The notes: generated by a model not told the origin, from the letters alone. A DNA stretch of 64,000 bases from Gallibacterium faecale (GCF_027920745.1 NZ_JAQIBB010000046.1:14012-78011), one strand, 5' to 3'. Numbered from the stretch's first letter, positions 25,901 through 36,308 are shown. Numbers and translations: made by a program.

Positions 25901-27229
25901 ATGGCAACTCGTCATTTCGATTATACTGGCAAAACAGTCACTATTGTTGGATTAGGTAAAACAGGGATTTCTTGTGTTGATTATTTTGTGAATAAGGGGG
26001 TAAAGCTACAAGTCATTGATACACGCCAACATCCAGCCGGTTTAGATCAACTTGCTAATGATATTCCAGTACACACAGGTAGTTTAAACACAGAATGGTT
26101 ATTAAACAGTGATTTAATTGTGTTAAGTCCCGGTATTGCATTAAAGACACCAGAAATTGCACAAGCGATTGCCGCAGGTGTTGAGGTGGTTGGTGATATT
26201 GAATTATTTTGTCGCGAAGCACAAGCACCAATAGTCGCTATTACAGGATCTAACGGTAAGAGTACTGTTACTACTTTAGTATATGAAATGGCTAAAGCTG
26301 CGGGTATCAAAGTTGGCATTGGTGGTAATATTGGTATTCCAGCGCTGTCGTTATTAACCGAACCGCACGATTTATACGTACTTGAGCTATCAAGTTTTCA
26401 ATTAGAAACAACCTTTAGTTTACAAGCGGCAGCAGCAACAATTTTAAATATTTCTGAAGATCATATGAATCGTTATCGTGATTTAGAGGATTATCGCCAA
26501 GCTAAATTGCGCATTTATCATCAAGCAAAAACTTTAATTGTTAATAAAGAGGATCGTTTAACTTATCCAGATGAGAATGAGCCACAACAAACATTATTAA
26601 GTTTTGCAGAAACAGGTTCAGATTATTATTTAGCGATAACAGAAAATAAAGTCTATTTAGCTACACCAGAAAAACAGTTATTAGCACTGGATCAGCTGAA
26701 ATTAAGCGGTCGCCACAATTATATGAATGCATTAGCTTCTATTGCCTTAGCACAAGCAGTAAATGTACCTGAACACGGTATTATTGAAGCATTAAAAACA
26801 TTTGGTGGTTTAGATCATCGTTTCCAAACTGTACACGAAGCTAATGGAGTACGTTGGGTTAATGATTCAAAAGCAACCAATGTAGGAAGTACTCAAGCAG
26901 CATTAAATGGATTAGAAGTTGCAGGACGGCTATACCTATTATTAGGTGGTGATGGTAAAGGTGCTGATTTTAGCGAATTAAAACCTTTGATTAATAAGCC
27001 GAATATTTTCTGTTATTGCTTTGGTCAGGATAAACAAGCTTTAGCAGAACTTTCTACACAAAGTGTTATCGTTGATACGATGGAAGAAGCAATCAATGCA
27101 ATTCGTCCATTGTTACAAGCAGGTGATATGGTATTGTTATCACCAGCGTGTGCAAGTTTAGATCAATTTGCAAATTTTGAAGTTAGGGGAAATGAATTTG
27201 CCCGTTTAGCAAAACAATCAACAGAATAA
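25901..27229 (+). CDS. murD: UDP-MurNAc-L-Ala:D-Glu ligase MurD
   Basis: Adds D-glutamate to UDP-MurNAc-L-alanine. The ATG at 25901, preceded by GGGGGA, gives MATRHFDYTGKTVTIVGLGKTG, the expected UDP-site start, and 442 residues; the frame is open further upstream inside mraY but that extension is not family-like. ATP loop ITGSNGKSTVTTL, HRFQTVHEANGVRWVNDSKATN and the final LLSPACASLDQF region are all typical. Confidence 0.95.
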   Translation: MATRHFDYTGKTVTIVGLGKTGISCVDYFVNKGVKLQVIDTRQHPAGLDQLANDIPVHTGSLNTEWLLNSDLIVLSPGIALKTPEIAQAIAAGVEVVGDIELFCREAQAPIVAITGSNGKSTVTTLVYEMAKAAGIKVGIGGNIGIPALSLLTEPHDLYVLELSSFQLETTFSLQAAAATILNISEDHMNRYRDLEDYRQAKLRIYHQAKTLIVNKEDRLTYPDENEPQQTLLSFAETGSDYYLAITENKVYLATPEKQLLALDQLKLSGRHNYMNALASIALAQAVNVPEHGIIEALKTFGGLDHRFQTVHEANGVRWVNDSKATNVGSTQAALNGLEVAGRLYLLLGGDGKGADFSELKPLINKPNIFCYCFGQDKQALAELSTQSVIVDTMEEAINAIRPLLQAGDMVLLSPACASLDQFANFEVRGNEFARLAKQSTE

Positions 27230-27240
27230 GGTCAGGATTA

Positions 27241-28416
27241 ATGTTATCGAAAATAAAAGATGGGTTTTGGCGCTGGGGACGTATTACACCACAATCGTCT
27301 TTGTATGATCGTACCTTATTTTTATTGTTTATTATCCTATTATTTATTGGCTTTATTGCGGTAACTACCGCCTCATTTACCACTGCTGCTAAGTTATATG
27401 ATGATCCACTCTATTTTACAATTAGAGATGGTGTTTATATTGTTACCGGCGTTGCATTATTCTTTTTTGTCTTGCAGATTCCTATGGAAAAATGGGAAAA
27501 GTGGAGTACAGGACTATACCTTCTCGCCTTAATATCGTTAATTGTGGTGTTAATTGTCGGGCGTAATATTAATGGCGCGACTCGTTGGATCTCTTTAGGA
27601 TTTGTTAATTTCCAACCAGCAGAATTGGCAAAATTAGCCCTAATTTGTTACCTTTCTAGCTTTTTTGTGCGTAAGTATGATGTTGTTACTACTCGACAGC
27701 TCATTTTTATTCGTCCGACCATTGTTTGCGGAATTCTAATCTTATTCTTACTTTGCCAGCCTGACCTCGGAAGTAGTGTTGTACTGTTTGTGATCACGTT
27801 CGGGATGCTATTTGTAGTAGGGGCAAAAATATTCCAATTCTTTTTATTAATCGGTATGGGTGCAAGTATGTTGATGTTTTTGATTGTGATTTCACCCTAC
27901 CGAATGAAACGGGTTACCTCTTATATGGATCCATTTGCTGATGCATTCGGAACAGGCTATCAATTATCAAACTCATTAATGGCTTTTGGTAATGGAGAGT
28001 TTTGGGGACAAGGGTTAGGAAATTCTGTCTTAAAATTAGAATACTTACCCGAAGCGCATACCGACTTTGTATTAGCCATTATAGGTGAAGAGTTTGGATT
28101 TGTTGGGGTGTTAGTGATTGTTTTCCTATTATCAGCACTCGTATTTCGAGCATTAAAAATTGGTAAAGAATCATTAAAATTAGAAGCGAAATTTCGCGGT
28201 TTTTTTGCCTTTGGTATTGCATTTTGGATCTTTTTCCAAGGTTTTGTGAATTTAGGTGTCACAATTGGTCTATTACCTACCAAAGGATTAACTTTCCCAC
28301 TGATTAGTTATGGTGGTTCAAGTTTAATTATTATGTGTATTGCAATTGGGATTTTAATGCGAGTCGATCATGAAAATCGCTTAGCAAGTGGGCATGCACA
28401 TTTACGAGATGATTAG
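27241..28416 (+). CDS. ftsW: Septal peptidoglycan glycosyltransferase FtsW
   Basis: SEDS-family polymerase working with FtsI to make septal peptidoglycan, inner membrane. 391 residues and about ten helices. Marks include GRNINGATRWISLGFVNFQPAELAKL, SYMDPFADAFGTGYQLSNSLMAFGNGEFWGQGLG, YLPEAHTDFVLAIIGEEFGF (catalytic aspartate region) and a C-terminal PTKGLTFPLISYGGSS. murG follows after 8 nt. Confidence 0.96.
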   Translation: MLSKIKDGFWRWGRITPQSSLYDRTLFLLFIILLFIGFIAVTTASFTTAAKLYDDPLYFTIRDGVYIVTGVALFFFVLQIPMEKWEKWSTGLYLLALISLIVVLIVGRNINGATRWISLGFVNFQPAELAKLALICYLSSFFVRKYDVVTTRQLIFIRPTIVCGILILFLLCQPDLGSSVVLFVITFGMLFVVGAKIFQFFLLIGMGASMLMFLIVISPYRMKRVTSYMDPFADAFGTGYQLSNSLMAFGNGEFWGQGLGNSVLKLEYLPEAHTDFVLAIIGEEFGFVGVLVIVFLLSALVFRALKIGKESLKLEAKFRGFFAFGIAFWIFFQGFVNLGVTIGLLPTKGLTFPLISYGGSSLIIMCIAIGILMRVDHENRLASGHAHLRDD

Positions 28417-28424
28417 AGTTATTT

Positions 28425-29474
28425 ATGGCAAAACGTTTATTAGTTATGGCAGGCGGCACTGGCGGTCATGTTTTCCCAGCAATTGCAGTAGCAAGAGTAT
28501 TACAGGCTCAAGGCTGGCAAGTTGAATGGTTAGGTACTAAGGATCGGATGGAAGCCGATCTGGTACCTAAACATGGTATTCCAATCCATTTTATAGAAAT
28601 TTCAGGATTACGGGGTAAAGGAATTAAAGCCCTGATACAAGCCCCGTTTAAAATTGTTAAAGCAATCTTACAAGCGAAGAAAATTATTAAAAAATATCAA
28701 CCTGATGCTGTGTTAGGTATGGGAGGATATGTATCGGGACCAGGTGGAGTTGCTGCTAAGTTATGTGGTGTGCCAGTCATTCTACATGAACAAAATGCAG
28801 TAGCGGGCTTAACTAATAAATGGCTAGCAAAAATTGCTACACGTGTTTTACAAGCGTTCCCTACTGCGTTTGCTGATGCAGAAGTTGTTGGTAATCCAGT
28901 TAGAGCAGATATGTTTCAATTACCCTCACCACAACAGCGTTTTTTACAACGTGAAGGCAAATTGCGTGTATTAGTGGTAGGGGGAAGCCAAGGTGCAAGA
29001 GTTCTCAATTTATTAATGCCTGAAGTTGCTAAGAAAGTAGGTGATCGCATTACAATTCGCCATCAAGTAGGGCAAGGTGGTAGTGAGAAAATTCGCGCTT
29101 TATATCCAAGCAATGCTGAAGTGACCGTAACAGATTTTATTGATGATATGGCAGAGGCTTATGCTTGGGCAGATGTAGTGATTTGTCGTTCTGGTGCTTT
29201 AACAGTTTGTGAAATTGCTGCAGCCGGTGTGCCAGCAATTTTTGTACCATTCCAACATAAAGATAGACAACAATATTTAAATGCACGCTATTTAGCTGAT
29301 GAGGGTGCAGCAGAAATTATAGAGCAAGTCGATTTAACCGCTGATAAAGTTGTTGTTTTTTTACAGCAATGGGAGCGCCAAACGTTATTAGCTATGGCAG
29401 AAAAAGCACAAACAAAAGCAACTCCTCAAGCTGCACAACAAGTTGCGGCAACGATTATTTCAGTTACACAATAA
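28425..29474 (+). CDS. murG: Lipid II synthase MurG
   Basis: Membrane-associated GT-B glycosyltransferase converting lipid I to lipid II with UDP-GlcNAc. 349 residues. N-terminal glycine loop MAGGTGGHVFPAIAVA, second loop GMGGYVSGPGGVAA, then VVGGSQGARVLN and the UDP-GlcNAc site ICRSGALTVCEIAAAGVPAIFVPFQ with KDRQQYLNA. Lies 8 nt after ftsW and 9 nt before murC. Confidence 0.97.
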   Translation: MAKRLLVMAGGTGGHVFPAIAVARVLQAQGWQVEWLGTKDRMEADLVPKHGIPIHFIEISGLRGKGIKALIQAPFKIVKAILQAKKIIKKYQPDAVLGMGGYVSGPGGVAAKLCGVPVILHEQNAVAGLTNKWLAKIATRVLQAFPTAFADAEVVGNPVRADMFQLPSPQQRFLQREGKLRVLVVGGSQGARVLNLLMPEVAKKVGDRITIRHQVGQGGSEKIRALYPSNAEVTVTDFIDDMAEAYAWADVVICRSGALTVCEIAAAGVPAIFVPFQHKDRQQYLNARYLADEGAAEIIEQVDLTADKVVVFLQQWERQTLLAMAEKAQTKATPQAAQQVAATIISVTQ

Positions 29475-29483
29475 GAGAACAAC

Positions 29484-30926
29484 ATGGACGATAAAATTAA
29501 ACAAAGTTTTCAACATCAAGTACGTATGGTTGTGCCAGAAATGCGCCGAGTAAAACAAATTCATTTTGTTGGTATTGGTGGTGCAGGTATGGGTGGTATT
29601 GCAGAAGTGTTATTAAATGAAGGCTACCATATTACTGGATCAGATATTCAAGAAAATGCAGTGACATTACGCTTAGCTAGCTTAGGTGCAAAAATCTTTT
29701 TACAACATGCAGCAACCAATATCGCAGGAGCAAGTGTGGTCGTAGTTTCAAGTGCAATTAAACCTGATAATCCAGAAGTGGTGGCTGCACGTGAAGCGCG
29801 CATTCCTGTAATCCAACGCGCACAAATGCTGGCAGAAATTATGCGTTTTCGCCATGGTATTGCCGTTGCAGGAACACACGGAAAAACAACAACGACCGCG
29901 ATGATTGCGATGATTTATGCGCAAGCGAAATTAGATCCGACGTTTGTTAATGGTGGGTTAGTGAAATCAGCTGGTACGAATGCTCATCTGGGATTAAGTC
30001 GTTATTTAATTGCTGAAGCAGATGAAAGTGATGCGTCATTTTTGCATTTACAACCAATGGTTTCAGTAGTCACTAATATTGAACCAGATCATATGGATAC
30101 TTACCACGGTGATTTTGAAGAAATGAAACAAACTTATGTGAATTTCTTACATAATTTGCCGTTTTATGGTTTGGCTGTGTTATGTGCGGATGATCCTGTG
30201 TTACAGACCTTAACCGCAAAAGTGGGACGCCAAGTGATTACATACGGATTTAGTGAAACAGCTGATTATCGTATTGAAAATTATAGCCAGACAGGTTTCC
30301 AAGGACACTATACGGTAATTTGTCCGAGTGGTGAAAAAATAGAAGTTTTATTAAATGTGCCAGGTCGTCATAATGCGCTTAATGCTACGGCAGCGTTAGT
30401 TGTTGCTAAAGAAGAGGGTATTGATAATGAAGCGATTTTAGGGGCACTGGCTGATTTCCAAGGTGCTGGTCGTCGTTTTGATCAATTAGGTTCATTTATT
30501 CGTCCAAATGGAAAAGTAATGTTAATAGATGACTATGGTCATCATCCAACTGAAGTTAATGTTACTATTCAGGCAGCACGTCAAGGATGGGAAAATAAAC
30601 GTATTGTGATGATTTTCCAACCGCACCGTTATAGCCGAACTCGAGATCTCTTTGATGATTTTGTGCAAGTGCTATCACAAGTTGATGTATTGATTATGTT
30701 AGACGTTTATCCAGCGGGAGAAGCACCAATTACAGGCGCTGATAGTCGTTCTTTATGCCGTTCAATTCGTAATTTAGGTAAAATTGACCCAATTTTTTTA
30801 GCTGATCCAGCACAGTTGCCAGAGATTATGGATCAAGTGTTGCAAGATGGTGATTTAATTTTGGCGCAAGGTGCGGGAAGTGTAAGTAAATTATCTCGTC
30901 ATCTCGTAGAGTTATGGAGTAAATAA
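29484..30926 (+). CDS. murC: UDP-MurNAc:L-alanine ligase MurC
   Basis: First amino-acid ligase of the stem peptide. 480 residues. Starts with a UDP-binding domain containing HFVGIGGAGMGGIAEVL, ATP loop AVAGTHGKTTTTAMIA, EADESDASF, NIEPDHMDTYH and DDYGHHPTEV, the last being diagnostic of MurC. Its TAA shares its last A with the ddlB ATG (TAATG), so the two are translationally coupled. Confidence 0.97.
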   Translation: MDDKIKQSFQHQVRMVVPEMRRVKQIHFVGIGGAGMGGIAEVLLNEGYHITGSDIQENAVTLRLASLGAKIFLQHAATNIAGASVVVVSSAIKPDNPEVVAAREARIPVIQRAQMLAEIMRFRHGIAVAGTHGKTTTTAMIAMIYAQAKLDPTFVNGGLVKSAGTNAHLGLSRYLIAEADESDASFLHLQPMVSVVTNIEPDHMDTYHGDFEEMKQTYVNFLHNLPFYGLAVLCADDPVLQTLTAKVGRQVITYGFSETADYRIENYSQTGFQGHYTVICPSGEKIEVLLNVPGRHNALNATAALVVAKEEGIDNEAILGALADFQGAGRRFDQLGSFIRPNGKVMLIDDYGHHPTEVNVTIQAARQGWENKRIVMIFQPHRYSRTRDLFDDFVQVLSQVDVLIMLDVYPAGEAPITGADSRSLCRSIRNLGKIDPIFLADPAQLPEIMDQVLQDGDLILAQGAGSVSKLSRHLVELWSK

Positions 30927-31858
30927 TGGATATTCAACAATTAAAACAAGAAAAAATTGCCGTATTATTAGGTGGAAACTCTGCAGAACGAGAAGTGTCA
31001 TTAGTTTCTGGTGCGGCGGTATTAGAGGCATTACGTTCAGAAGGGTTTGATGCACATCCTGTAGATCCACAAACTTTTCCAGTTGAAGAGTTAAAAAAAC
31101 AAGGCTTCCAACGTGTGTTTAATATTTTACATGGCCGTGGTGGTGAAGATGGTTCACTACAAGGATTATTAGAACAATTAGGTATTCCTTATACCGGGTG
31201 CGGTGTGATGGCATCCGCATTAACCATGGATAAAATGCGTACCAAATTATTATGGAAAGCCGTAGGATTACCTGTCGCTGAAATGGAAGTTATCACTCGT
31301 GAAACGCGTGCTACTTTAGATGCGCAAGCGATTGTTAACAAATTGGGCTTGCCATTGATGGTAAAACCCTCTTTAGAGGGGTCAAGTGTTGGTTTAACTA
31401 AAGTAAAAAAAGTAGAAGATCTTGCTGCCGCAGTTGATTTAGCGCTTACTCATGATGATACGGTGTTAATTGAGGAGTGGTTAGCGGGACAAGAATTTTC
31501 TGTTCCTGTCCTTGATGGGGAAGTATTACCTTCTATTTTAATTAAACCAGCGGGTGAGTTTTATGATTATGAAGCAAAATATATTTCTGATAATACGCAA
31601 TATTTTTGCCCATCTGGTTTAAGTGAGCAACGTGAAGCTGAATTACGCCAATTAGTAAAACAAGCTTATGATATTGTTGGATGTCGAGGTTGGAGTCGCA
31701 TTGATGTGATGACCGATGCTAAAGACCAATTTAGATTGGTTGAAGTAAATACTAATCCTGGTATGACAAGCCATAGCTTATTTCCAATGGCAGCGAAAGT
31801 CGTGGGGTATAGTTTTTCTCAATTAGTGGTTAAAATTTTGGAGTTAAGTGCTGAATGA
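30926..31858 (+). CDS. ddlB: D-alanine:D-alanine ligase DdlB
   Basis: ATP-grasp enzyme joining two D-alanines for MurF. 310 residues. N-terminal IAVLLGGNSAEREVSLVSG, substrate loop ILHGRGGEDGSLQG, YTGCGVMASALTMDK, and the metal and ATP site GWSRIDVMTDAKDQFRLVEVNTNPGMTSHS. Overlaps murC and ftsQ by 1 and 4 nt. Sensitivity to D-cycloserine would be expected from the family. Confidence 0.96.
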   Translation: MDIQQLKQEKIAVLLGGNSAEREVSLVSGAAVLEALRSEGFDAHPVDPQTFPVEELKKQGFQRVFNILHGRGGEDGSLQGLLEQLGIPYTGCGVMASALTMDKMRTKLLWKAVGLPVAEMEVITRETRATLDAQAIVNKLGLPLMVKPSLEGSSVGLTKVKKVEDLAAAVDLALTHDDTVLIEEWLAGQEFSVPVLDGEVLPSILIKPAGEFYDYEAKYISDNTQYFCPSGLSEQREAELRQLVKQAYDIVGCRGWSRIDVMTDAKDQFRLVEVNTNPGMTSHSLFPMAAKVVGYSFSQLVVKILELSAE

Positions 31859-32706
31859 GAAATCGTTCAAAATTTGTGTCACAAACTCGCCATCATAGAG
31901 CCTCTGTCGCATATTACAGCAAACCAGAAAAAAGTGAGCCAGTTATCAGTTTAAAAACTTGGCTGAAATTAGTTTTGTTTGCTGTGGTAGCTGGAATTCT
32001 TTATTACGGCTATTCGCACCGTATGGATCTATTTGAGAAAATGGATCCTTCTCCGATTCATTCATTTAACTTAAAAGGTAAACCTTTGTTTACCACTAAT
32101 GATGATGTTAGAGAAATGCTAAAGAAATATGCGGATAGTCATCAAGGGCTAAGAGGTTATTTTGGGCAGGATGTTGAATCTATTGAAAAAATGTTTGAAT
32201 CTTTATCTTGGATTAAAACAATTTCTATTAGAAAAATTTGGCCTGCTCAGTTAAATATTAGCGTAACGGAATATATTCCGGCAGCAAAATGGAATGAGGT
32301 AAATTATCTAACCTCAGATGGAGTTATCTTTACCTTACCTAAAGGTAAAATTAATGATGATAATTTACCTCATTTATCTGGCCCTGATTTTCAAGGGGTA
32401 ACTACGCTAAAAGCTTGGTATGAATTAAGTAAAATTTTAAAACCTAAAAATATGGGGTTAAAATTTGTTTCAATTGATGATAGGGGCTCGTGGAACGTAA
32501 CCTTATCTAATGATATTATATTGAAGCTTGGACGAGGTGAGTGGAAAGATAAAATTGATCGCTTTTTAACGATTTATCCACAAATTGAAATTCCTGAAAA
32601 TAAAAAAATTGCATATATTGATTTGCGATATAATACTGGAGCAGCGGTTAGTTTTGCTGACGCACCGCAAAATACAGAAAAACAACAAAATACATTAAGT
32701 GAATAA
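31855..32706 (+). CDS. ftsQ: Cell division protein FtsQ
   Basis: Divisome scaffold that recruits FtsL and FtsB. 283 residues: basic cytoplasmic tail, one membrane helix at about 39-56 (LVLFAVVAGILYYGYS), a POTRA domain (PIHSFNLKGKPLFTTNDDVREML) and the FtsQ beta domain with IRKIWPAQLNISVTEYIPAAKWN. It ends in a glutamine-rich tail. Start overlaps the ddlB stop (ATGA). Divergent in sequence as usual, but order and topology are decisive. Confidence 0.93.
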   Translation: MRNRSKFVSQTRHHRASVAYYSKPEKSEPVISLKTWLKLVLFAVVAGILYYGYSHRMDLFEKMDPSPIHSFNLKGKPLFTTNDDVREMLKKYADSHQGLRGYFGQDVESIEKMFESLSWIKTISIRKIWPAQLNISVTEYIPAAKWNEVNYLTSDGVIFTLPKGKINDDNLPHLSGPDFQGVTTLKAWYELSKILKPKNMGLKFVSIDDRGSWNVTLSNDIILKLGRGEWKDKIDRFLTIYPQIEIPENKKIAYIDLRYNTGAAVSFADAPQNTEKQQNTLSE

Positions 32707-32711
32707 TAATT

Positions 32712-34010
32712 ATGGCTAAGATTGATGAACCACAAATAATTGTCGGCCTGGAAATAGGCACTTCAAAAGTTATCGCCGTTGTTGGGGAATTATTGCCTGA
32801 TGGTGTGGTGAATGTGATTGGTGTTGGTAGCTGCCCATCAAAAGGAATTGATAAAGGTAGTATTACTGATTTAGAAGCCGTGGTGAATTCAATTCGACGA
32901 GCAATTGAAGCAGCAGAATCAGTAGCAGATCTAAAATTGATTGCGCGTGTTACTTTAGCGATTACTGGTGAGCATATTCAAAGTCTGAATGAAAGTGGTT
33001 TTGTTGCGTTATCAGGTGAGGTCACTCAAGCAGATATTGATGAAGCAATGCATATTGCAAGCTCAGTAAAAGTAGGTGATGGCTTAACAGTATTACATGT
33101 TATTCCACAAGAGTATTCAGTTGATCAACAAACAAATATTAAAAATCCACTAGGCTTACAGGGTGTACGTCTTACTGCCCAAGCTCATCTAATTGCTTGC
33201 CATCAAGATTGGTTGGTAAATTTACGGAAAGCAGTTGAGCGTAGTGGCTTAAAAGTGGATGAAATTGTATTTTCTGGTCTGGCGTCAAGTTATTCAGTAT
33301 TAAGTGAAGAAGAAAAAGAACTTGGTGTATGCTTAATTGATATTGGAGCAGGCACAATGGATATTTTAGTCTTCACTGATGGTGCATTACGTTATAGTAA
33401 AGTGATTCCATATGCTGGAAATCGTGTGACTGATGATGTTGCGCAAGGTATTTTTACTTCCAGAACCAATGCAGAAAATATTAAAGTAAATTACGGCAGT
33501 GCGGTGTTGTTATCAACGCCAGAAAAACGCAATGCTTCTGAAAAAATTATTGAAGTACCAGGGATCGGTGGCCGTCCATCAAGAGTATTAACTAAAGAGT
33601 CTTTGTCTATTATTACTTCAGCGCGTTATAAAGAGCTATTAACCCTAGTGGATAAAGAGTTACACCAATTAAAAAGACACCTTAAGGAGAACAATGTGTC
33701 ATCTGAGTTAATTGCAGGCATTGTTTTGACTGGTGGTGGTGCATTAATTGATGGTATGTTGGATTGTGCAACAGAAGTCTTTGGTCAACAAGTCCAGGTA
33801 AAAATTGGTACGCCATTGAATATCACAGGATTAACAGATTATGTTGATAAACCACAATATGCAACTGTGTTAGGTTTATTACAATATACTTATTATCAAG
33901 GTTCTGGAGTACAGCCACAAATCAAAGGAATAACCGGAGAAGTGTCAAAAACAAACAAAATCGGTAATTTATTTAAAAAATTTATTGATAAAGTGAAGTC
34001 TGAATTTTGA
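32712..34010 (+). CDS. ftsA: Cell division protein FtsA
   Basis: Actin-like membrane tether of the Z-ring. 432 residues with the phosphate-1 loop IVGLEIGTSKVIAVVGE, the phosphate-2 loop LIDIGAGTMDILVF, and adenosine motif IVLTGGGALIDGM; a 1C subdomain lies near 85-165. The last ~15 residues (IGNLFKKFIDKVKSEF) form the amphipathic membrane-binding helix. ftsZ follows after 73 nt. Confidence 0.97.
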   Translation: MAKIDEPQIIVGLEIGTSKVIAVVGELLPDGVVNVIGVGSCPSKGIDKGSITDLEAVVNSIRRAIEAAESVADLKLIARVTLAITGEHIQSLNESGFVALSGEVTQADIDEAMHIASSVKVGDGLTVLHVIPQEYSVDQQTNIKNPLGLQGVRLTAQAHLIACHQDWLVNLRKAVERSGLKVDEIVFSGLASSYSVLSEEEKELGVCLIDIGAGTMDILVFTDGALRYSKVIPYAGNRVTDDVAQGIFTSRTNAENIKVNYGSAVLLSTPEKRNASEKIIEVPGIGGRPSRVLTKESLSIITSARYKELLTLVDKELHQLKRHLKENNVSSELIAGIVLTGGGALIDGMLDCATEVFGQQVQVKIGTPLNITGLTDYVDKPQYATVLGLLQYTYYQGSGVQPQIKGITGEVSKTNKIGNLFKKFIDKVKSEF

Positions 34011-34083
34011 TATTCTCTATTTTTGGCATACAATAAACAGAATGTCATAATGTTTTTTAATGGTTATATAAGAGAGAGCAAAT

Positions 34084-35298
34084 ATGTTATTTGAGCCTAT
34101 TGATGAAATAGTCCAGGATGCAGTCATCAAAGTCATCGGTGTTGGTGGCGGTGGTGGTAACGCATTGAACCATATGGTACAGGATGAATTCAAAGGAGTT
34201 GAGTTTTTTTCAGTGAATACTGATGCCCAAGCGTTACGTAAAAGTTTAGCTCAACAAACTATCCAAATTGGTGCTGAAATTACTAAAGGACTTGGAGCTG
34301 GTGCAAAACCAGAAGTTGGCCGCCAAGCAGCCGAAGAAGATCGTGAAGCATTACGCAATATGTTGGAAGGTGCTGATATGGTATTTATCGCTGCAGGAAT
34401 GGGCGGTGGTACAGGGACTGGTGCGGCGCCAATTATTGCTGAAGTGGCAAAAGAATTAGGTATTTTGACAGTTGCTGTAGTAACAAAACCTTTCAAATTT
34501 GAAGGAAAAAAACGGATGCAATTTGCTGAAGCGGGCATCCAAGAATTGGCTAAATACGTTGACTCTCTAATTACAATTCCAAATGATAAATTATTAAAAG
34601 TTTTAGGTAAGAATATCTCTTTCCTTGACGCATTAGCGGCTGCGAACGACGTATTACGTAATGCAGTACGTGGTATTTCAGATATCATTACTTCACCAGG
34701 GTTAATTAACGTTGACTTTGCTGACGTAAAAACTGTGATGTCTGAAATGGGATATGCAATGATGGGAACAGGAATTGCTTCTGGCGAAGTTGGTGATGGC
34801 CGTGCAGAGAAAGCTGCTCAAGAAGCGATTGCTAGCCCATTATTAGAAGATATTGATATTTCTGGCGCTAAAGGTGTATTGGTAAATATTACTACTAGCG
34901 GTTTTAATTTTGCGATGGGCGAATTTGAAGCGGTAGGTGAAACTATCCATGCATTTGCTGCAGAAGATGCGACTGTAGTGATTGGTACCAGTGTGAATCC
35001 AGAATTACCAGAAGATGAATTACGTGTGACAATTGTGGCGACTGGTATTGGTGGTCGCAATGTAAATGGTGAACCACGTATTGAGATCGTGGCAAATAAT
35101 ACACAAGCACAAGATGCAAAAGGTAATTTTGGCGGCTATAAATTACCACCATTAGGTGAAACAACTCGTGCTGAACAATTTAGAGCAACTGAAGGTTCAG
35201 TAGGAACTGCAAATAATGGTAATGCAGTGAAGAAAACTGCATTAGAAGAGGCAAAATTATTTGATTTGCCAACATTCTTGCGTGAGAACGCAAATTAA
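34084..35298 (+). CDS. ftsZ: Cell division GTPase FtsZ
   Basis: Tubulin-like GTPase forming the Z-ring. 404 residues: VIGVGGGGGNALNHM, tubulin signature GMGGGTGTGAAP near 105-116, T7-loop NVDFADVKTVM, a variable linker, and the conserved C-terminal peptide KLFDLPTFLREN that binds FtsA and ZipA. AGAGAGAG lies just before the ATG. The longer gap from ftsA (73 nt) suggests an additional promoter, though none is convincing by eye. Confidence 0.98.
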   Translation: MLFEPIDEIVQDAVIKVIGVGGGGGNALNHMVQDEFKGVEFFSVNTDAQALRKSLAQQTIQIGAEITKGLGAGAKPEVGRQAAEEDREALRNMLEGADMVFIAAGMGGGTGTGAAPIIAEVAKELGILTVAVVTKPFKFEGKKRMQFAEAGIQELAKYVDSLITIPNDKLLKVLGKNISFLDALAAANDVLRNAVRGISDIITSPGLINVDFADVKTVMSEMGYAMMGTGIASGEVGDGRAEKAAQEAIASPLLEDIDISGAKGVLVNITTSGFNFAMGEFEAVGETIHAFAAEDATVVIGTSVNPELPEDELRVTIVATGIGGRNVNGEPRIEIVANNTQAQDAKGNFGGYKLPPLGETTRAEQFRATEGSVGTANNGNAVKKTALEEAKLFDLPTFLRENAN

Positions 35299-35354
35299 TT
35301 TTGTAAAAATGAAAAGTTTCAATGAACTATAAATCATTGATAACTGGAGTAATT

Positions 35355-36272
35355 ATGATTAAACAAAGAACGCTAAAACAAAGTGTAAAAGTAACAGGAA
35401 TCGGACTTCACAGTGGTAAAAAAGTGACATTAACTTTACGCCCTGCACCTGTAAATACAGGCGTAATTTATTGTCGTACTGATTTGCCAGAAGTCGTTTC
35501 TTTTGCAGCTGATCCTCATTTGATCCGTGATACAACACTTTGTACTTGCATGATCAATGATGACGGCGTGCGTATTTCTACTGTTGAGCATCTTAATTCG
35601 GCATTAGCTGGTTTAGGTATTGATAACATTATCATTGAAGTGGATGCACCAGAAATTCCAATTATGGATGGAAGTGCAAGTCCTTTTGTTTACTTATTGT
35701 TAGATGCAGGCATTGAAGAGCAAGAGGCAGCGAAAAAATTTATTCGTATTAGAAAAGCAATTCGTGTTGAAGATGGTGATAAATGGGCAGAGTTTAAACC
35801 ATATAATGGCTTTAAATTAGATTTTACGATTAATTTTAAACATCCTGCGATTAGCAATGATGTGGCATATTATCAATTAGATTTTTCAACCAAAGCCTTT
35901 ATTCAACAAATTAGCCGTGCAAGAACATTCGGTTTTATGCGTGATATTGAATATTTACAATCTCATGGTCTTGCATTAGGTGGTAGTTTAGATAATGCTA
36001 TCGTGTTAGATGACTATCGCATTTTGAATGAAGAAGGTTTACGTTTTAAAGACGAATTAGTTCGTCATAAATTGCTTGATGCGATTGGTGACCTTTATAT
36101 GGCAGGCCATAACATTATTGGTGAATTTACTGCATATAAATCAGGACACGATTTAAATAATAAATTAATCCGTGCTGTATTAGCAGATCAAGAAGCTTGG
36201 GAACTTGTATCTTTCGATGAAAAAGAACAAGCAACACAAGGTTACTTGGCACCTAATCAAGTATTAATTTAA
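35355..36272 (+). CDS. lpxC: UDP-3-O-acyl-GlcNAc deacetylase LpxC
   Basis: Zinc deacetylase, first committed step of lipid A synthesis. The ATG at 35355, with GGAG 8 nt upstream, gives MIKQRTLKQSVKVTGIGLHSGKK and 305 residues, equal to E. coli LpxC; an 11-residue upstream extension is unlikely. Zinc and catalytic residues are in STVEHLNSALAG (H79), VRHKLLDAIGD (H238, D242 by family position) and IGEFTAYKSGHDLNN (H265). Terminator follows. Confidence 0.97.
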   Translation: MIKQRTLKQSVKVTGIGLHSGKKVTLTLRPAPVNTGVIYCRTDLPEVVSFAADPHLIRDTTLCTCMINDDGVRISTVEHLNSALAGLGIDNIIIEVDAPEIPIMDGSASPFVYLLLDAGIEEQEAAKKFIRIRKAIRVEDGDKWAEFKPYNGFKLDFTINFKHPAISNDVAYYQLDFSTKAFIQQISRARTFGFMRDIEYLQSHGLALGGSLDNAIVLDDYRILNEEGLRFKDELVRHKLLDAIGDLYMAGHNIIGEFTAYKSGHDLNNKLIRAVLADQEAWELVSFDEKEQATQGYLAPNQVLI

Positions 36273-36308
36273 TTATTTATAAACAAACTCTCTTATAACC
36301 TTAATGAG

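Noticed and set aside
34251..34688. Long antisense frames, for example opposite ftsZ, rsmH and gyrB
   Set aside because: They lie wholly inside well-conserved genes, have no ribosome binding sites and show no family motifs.
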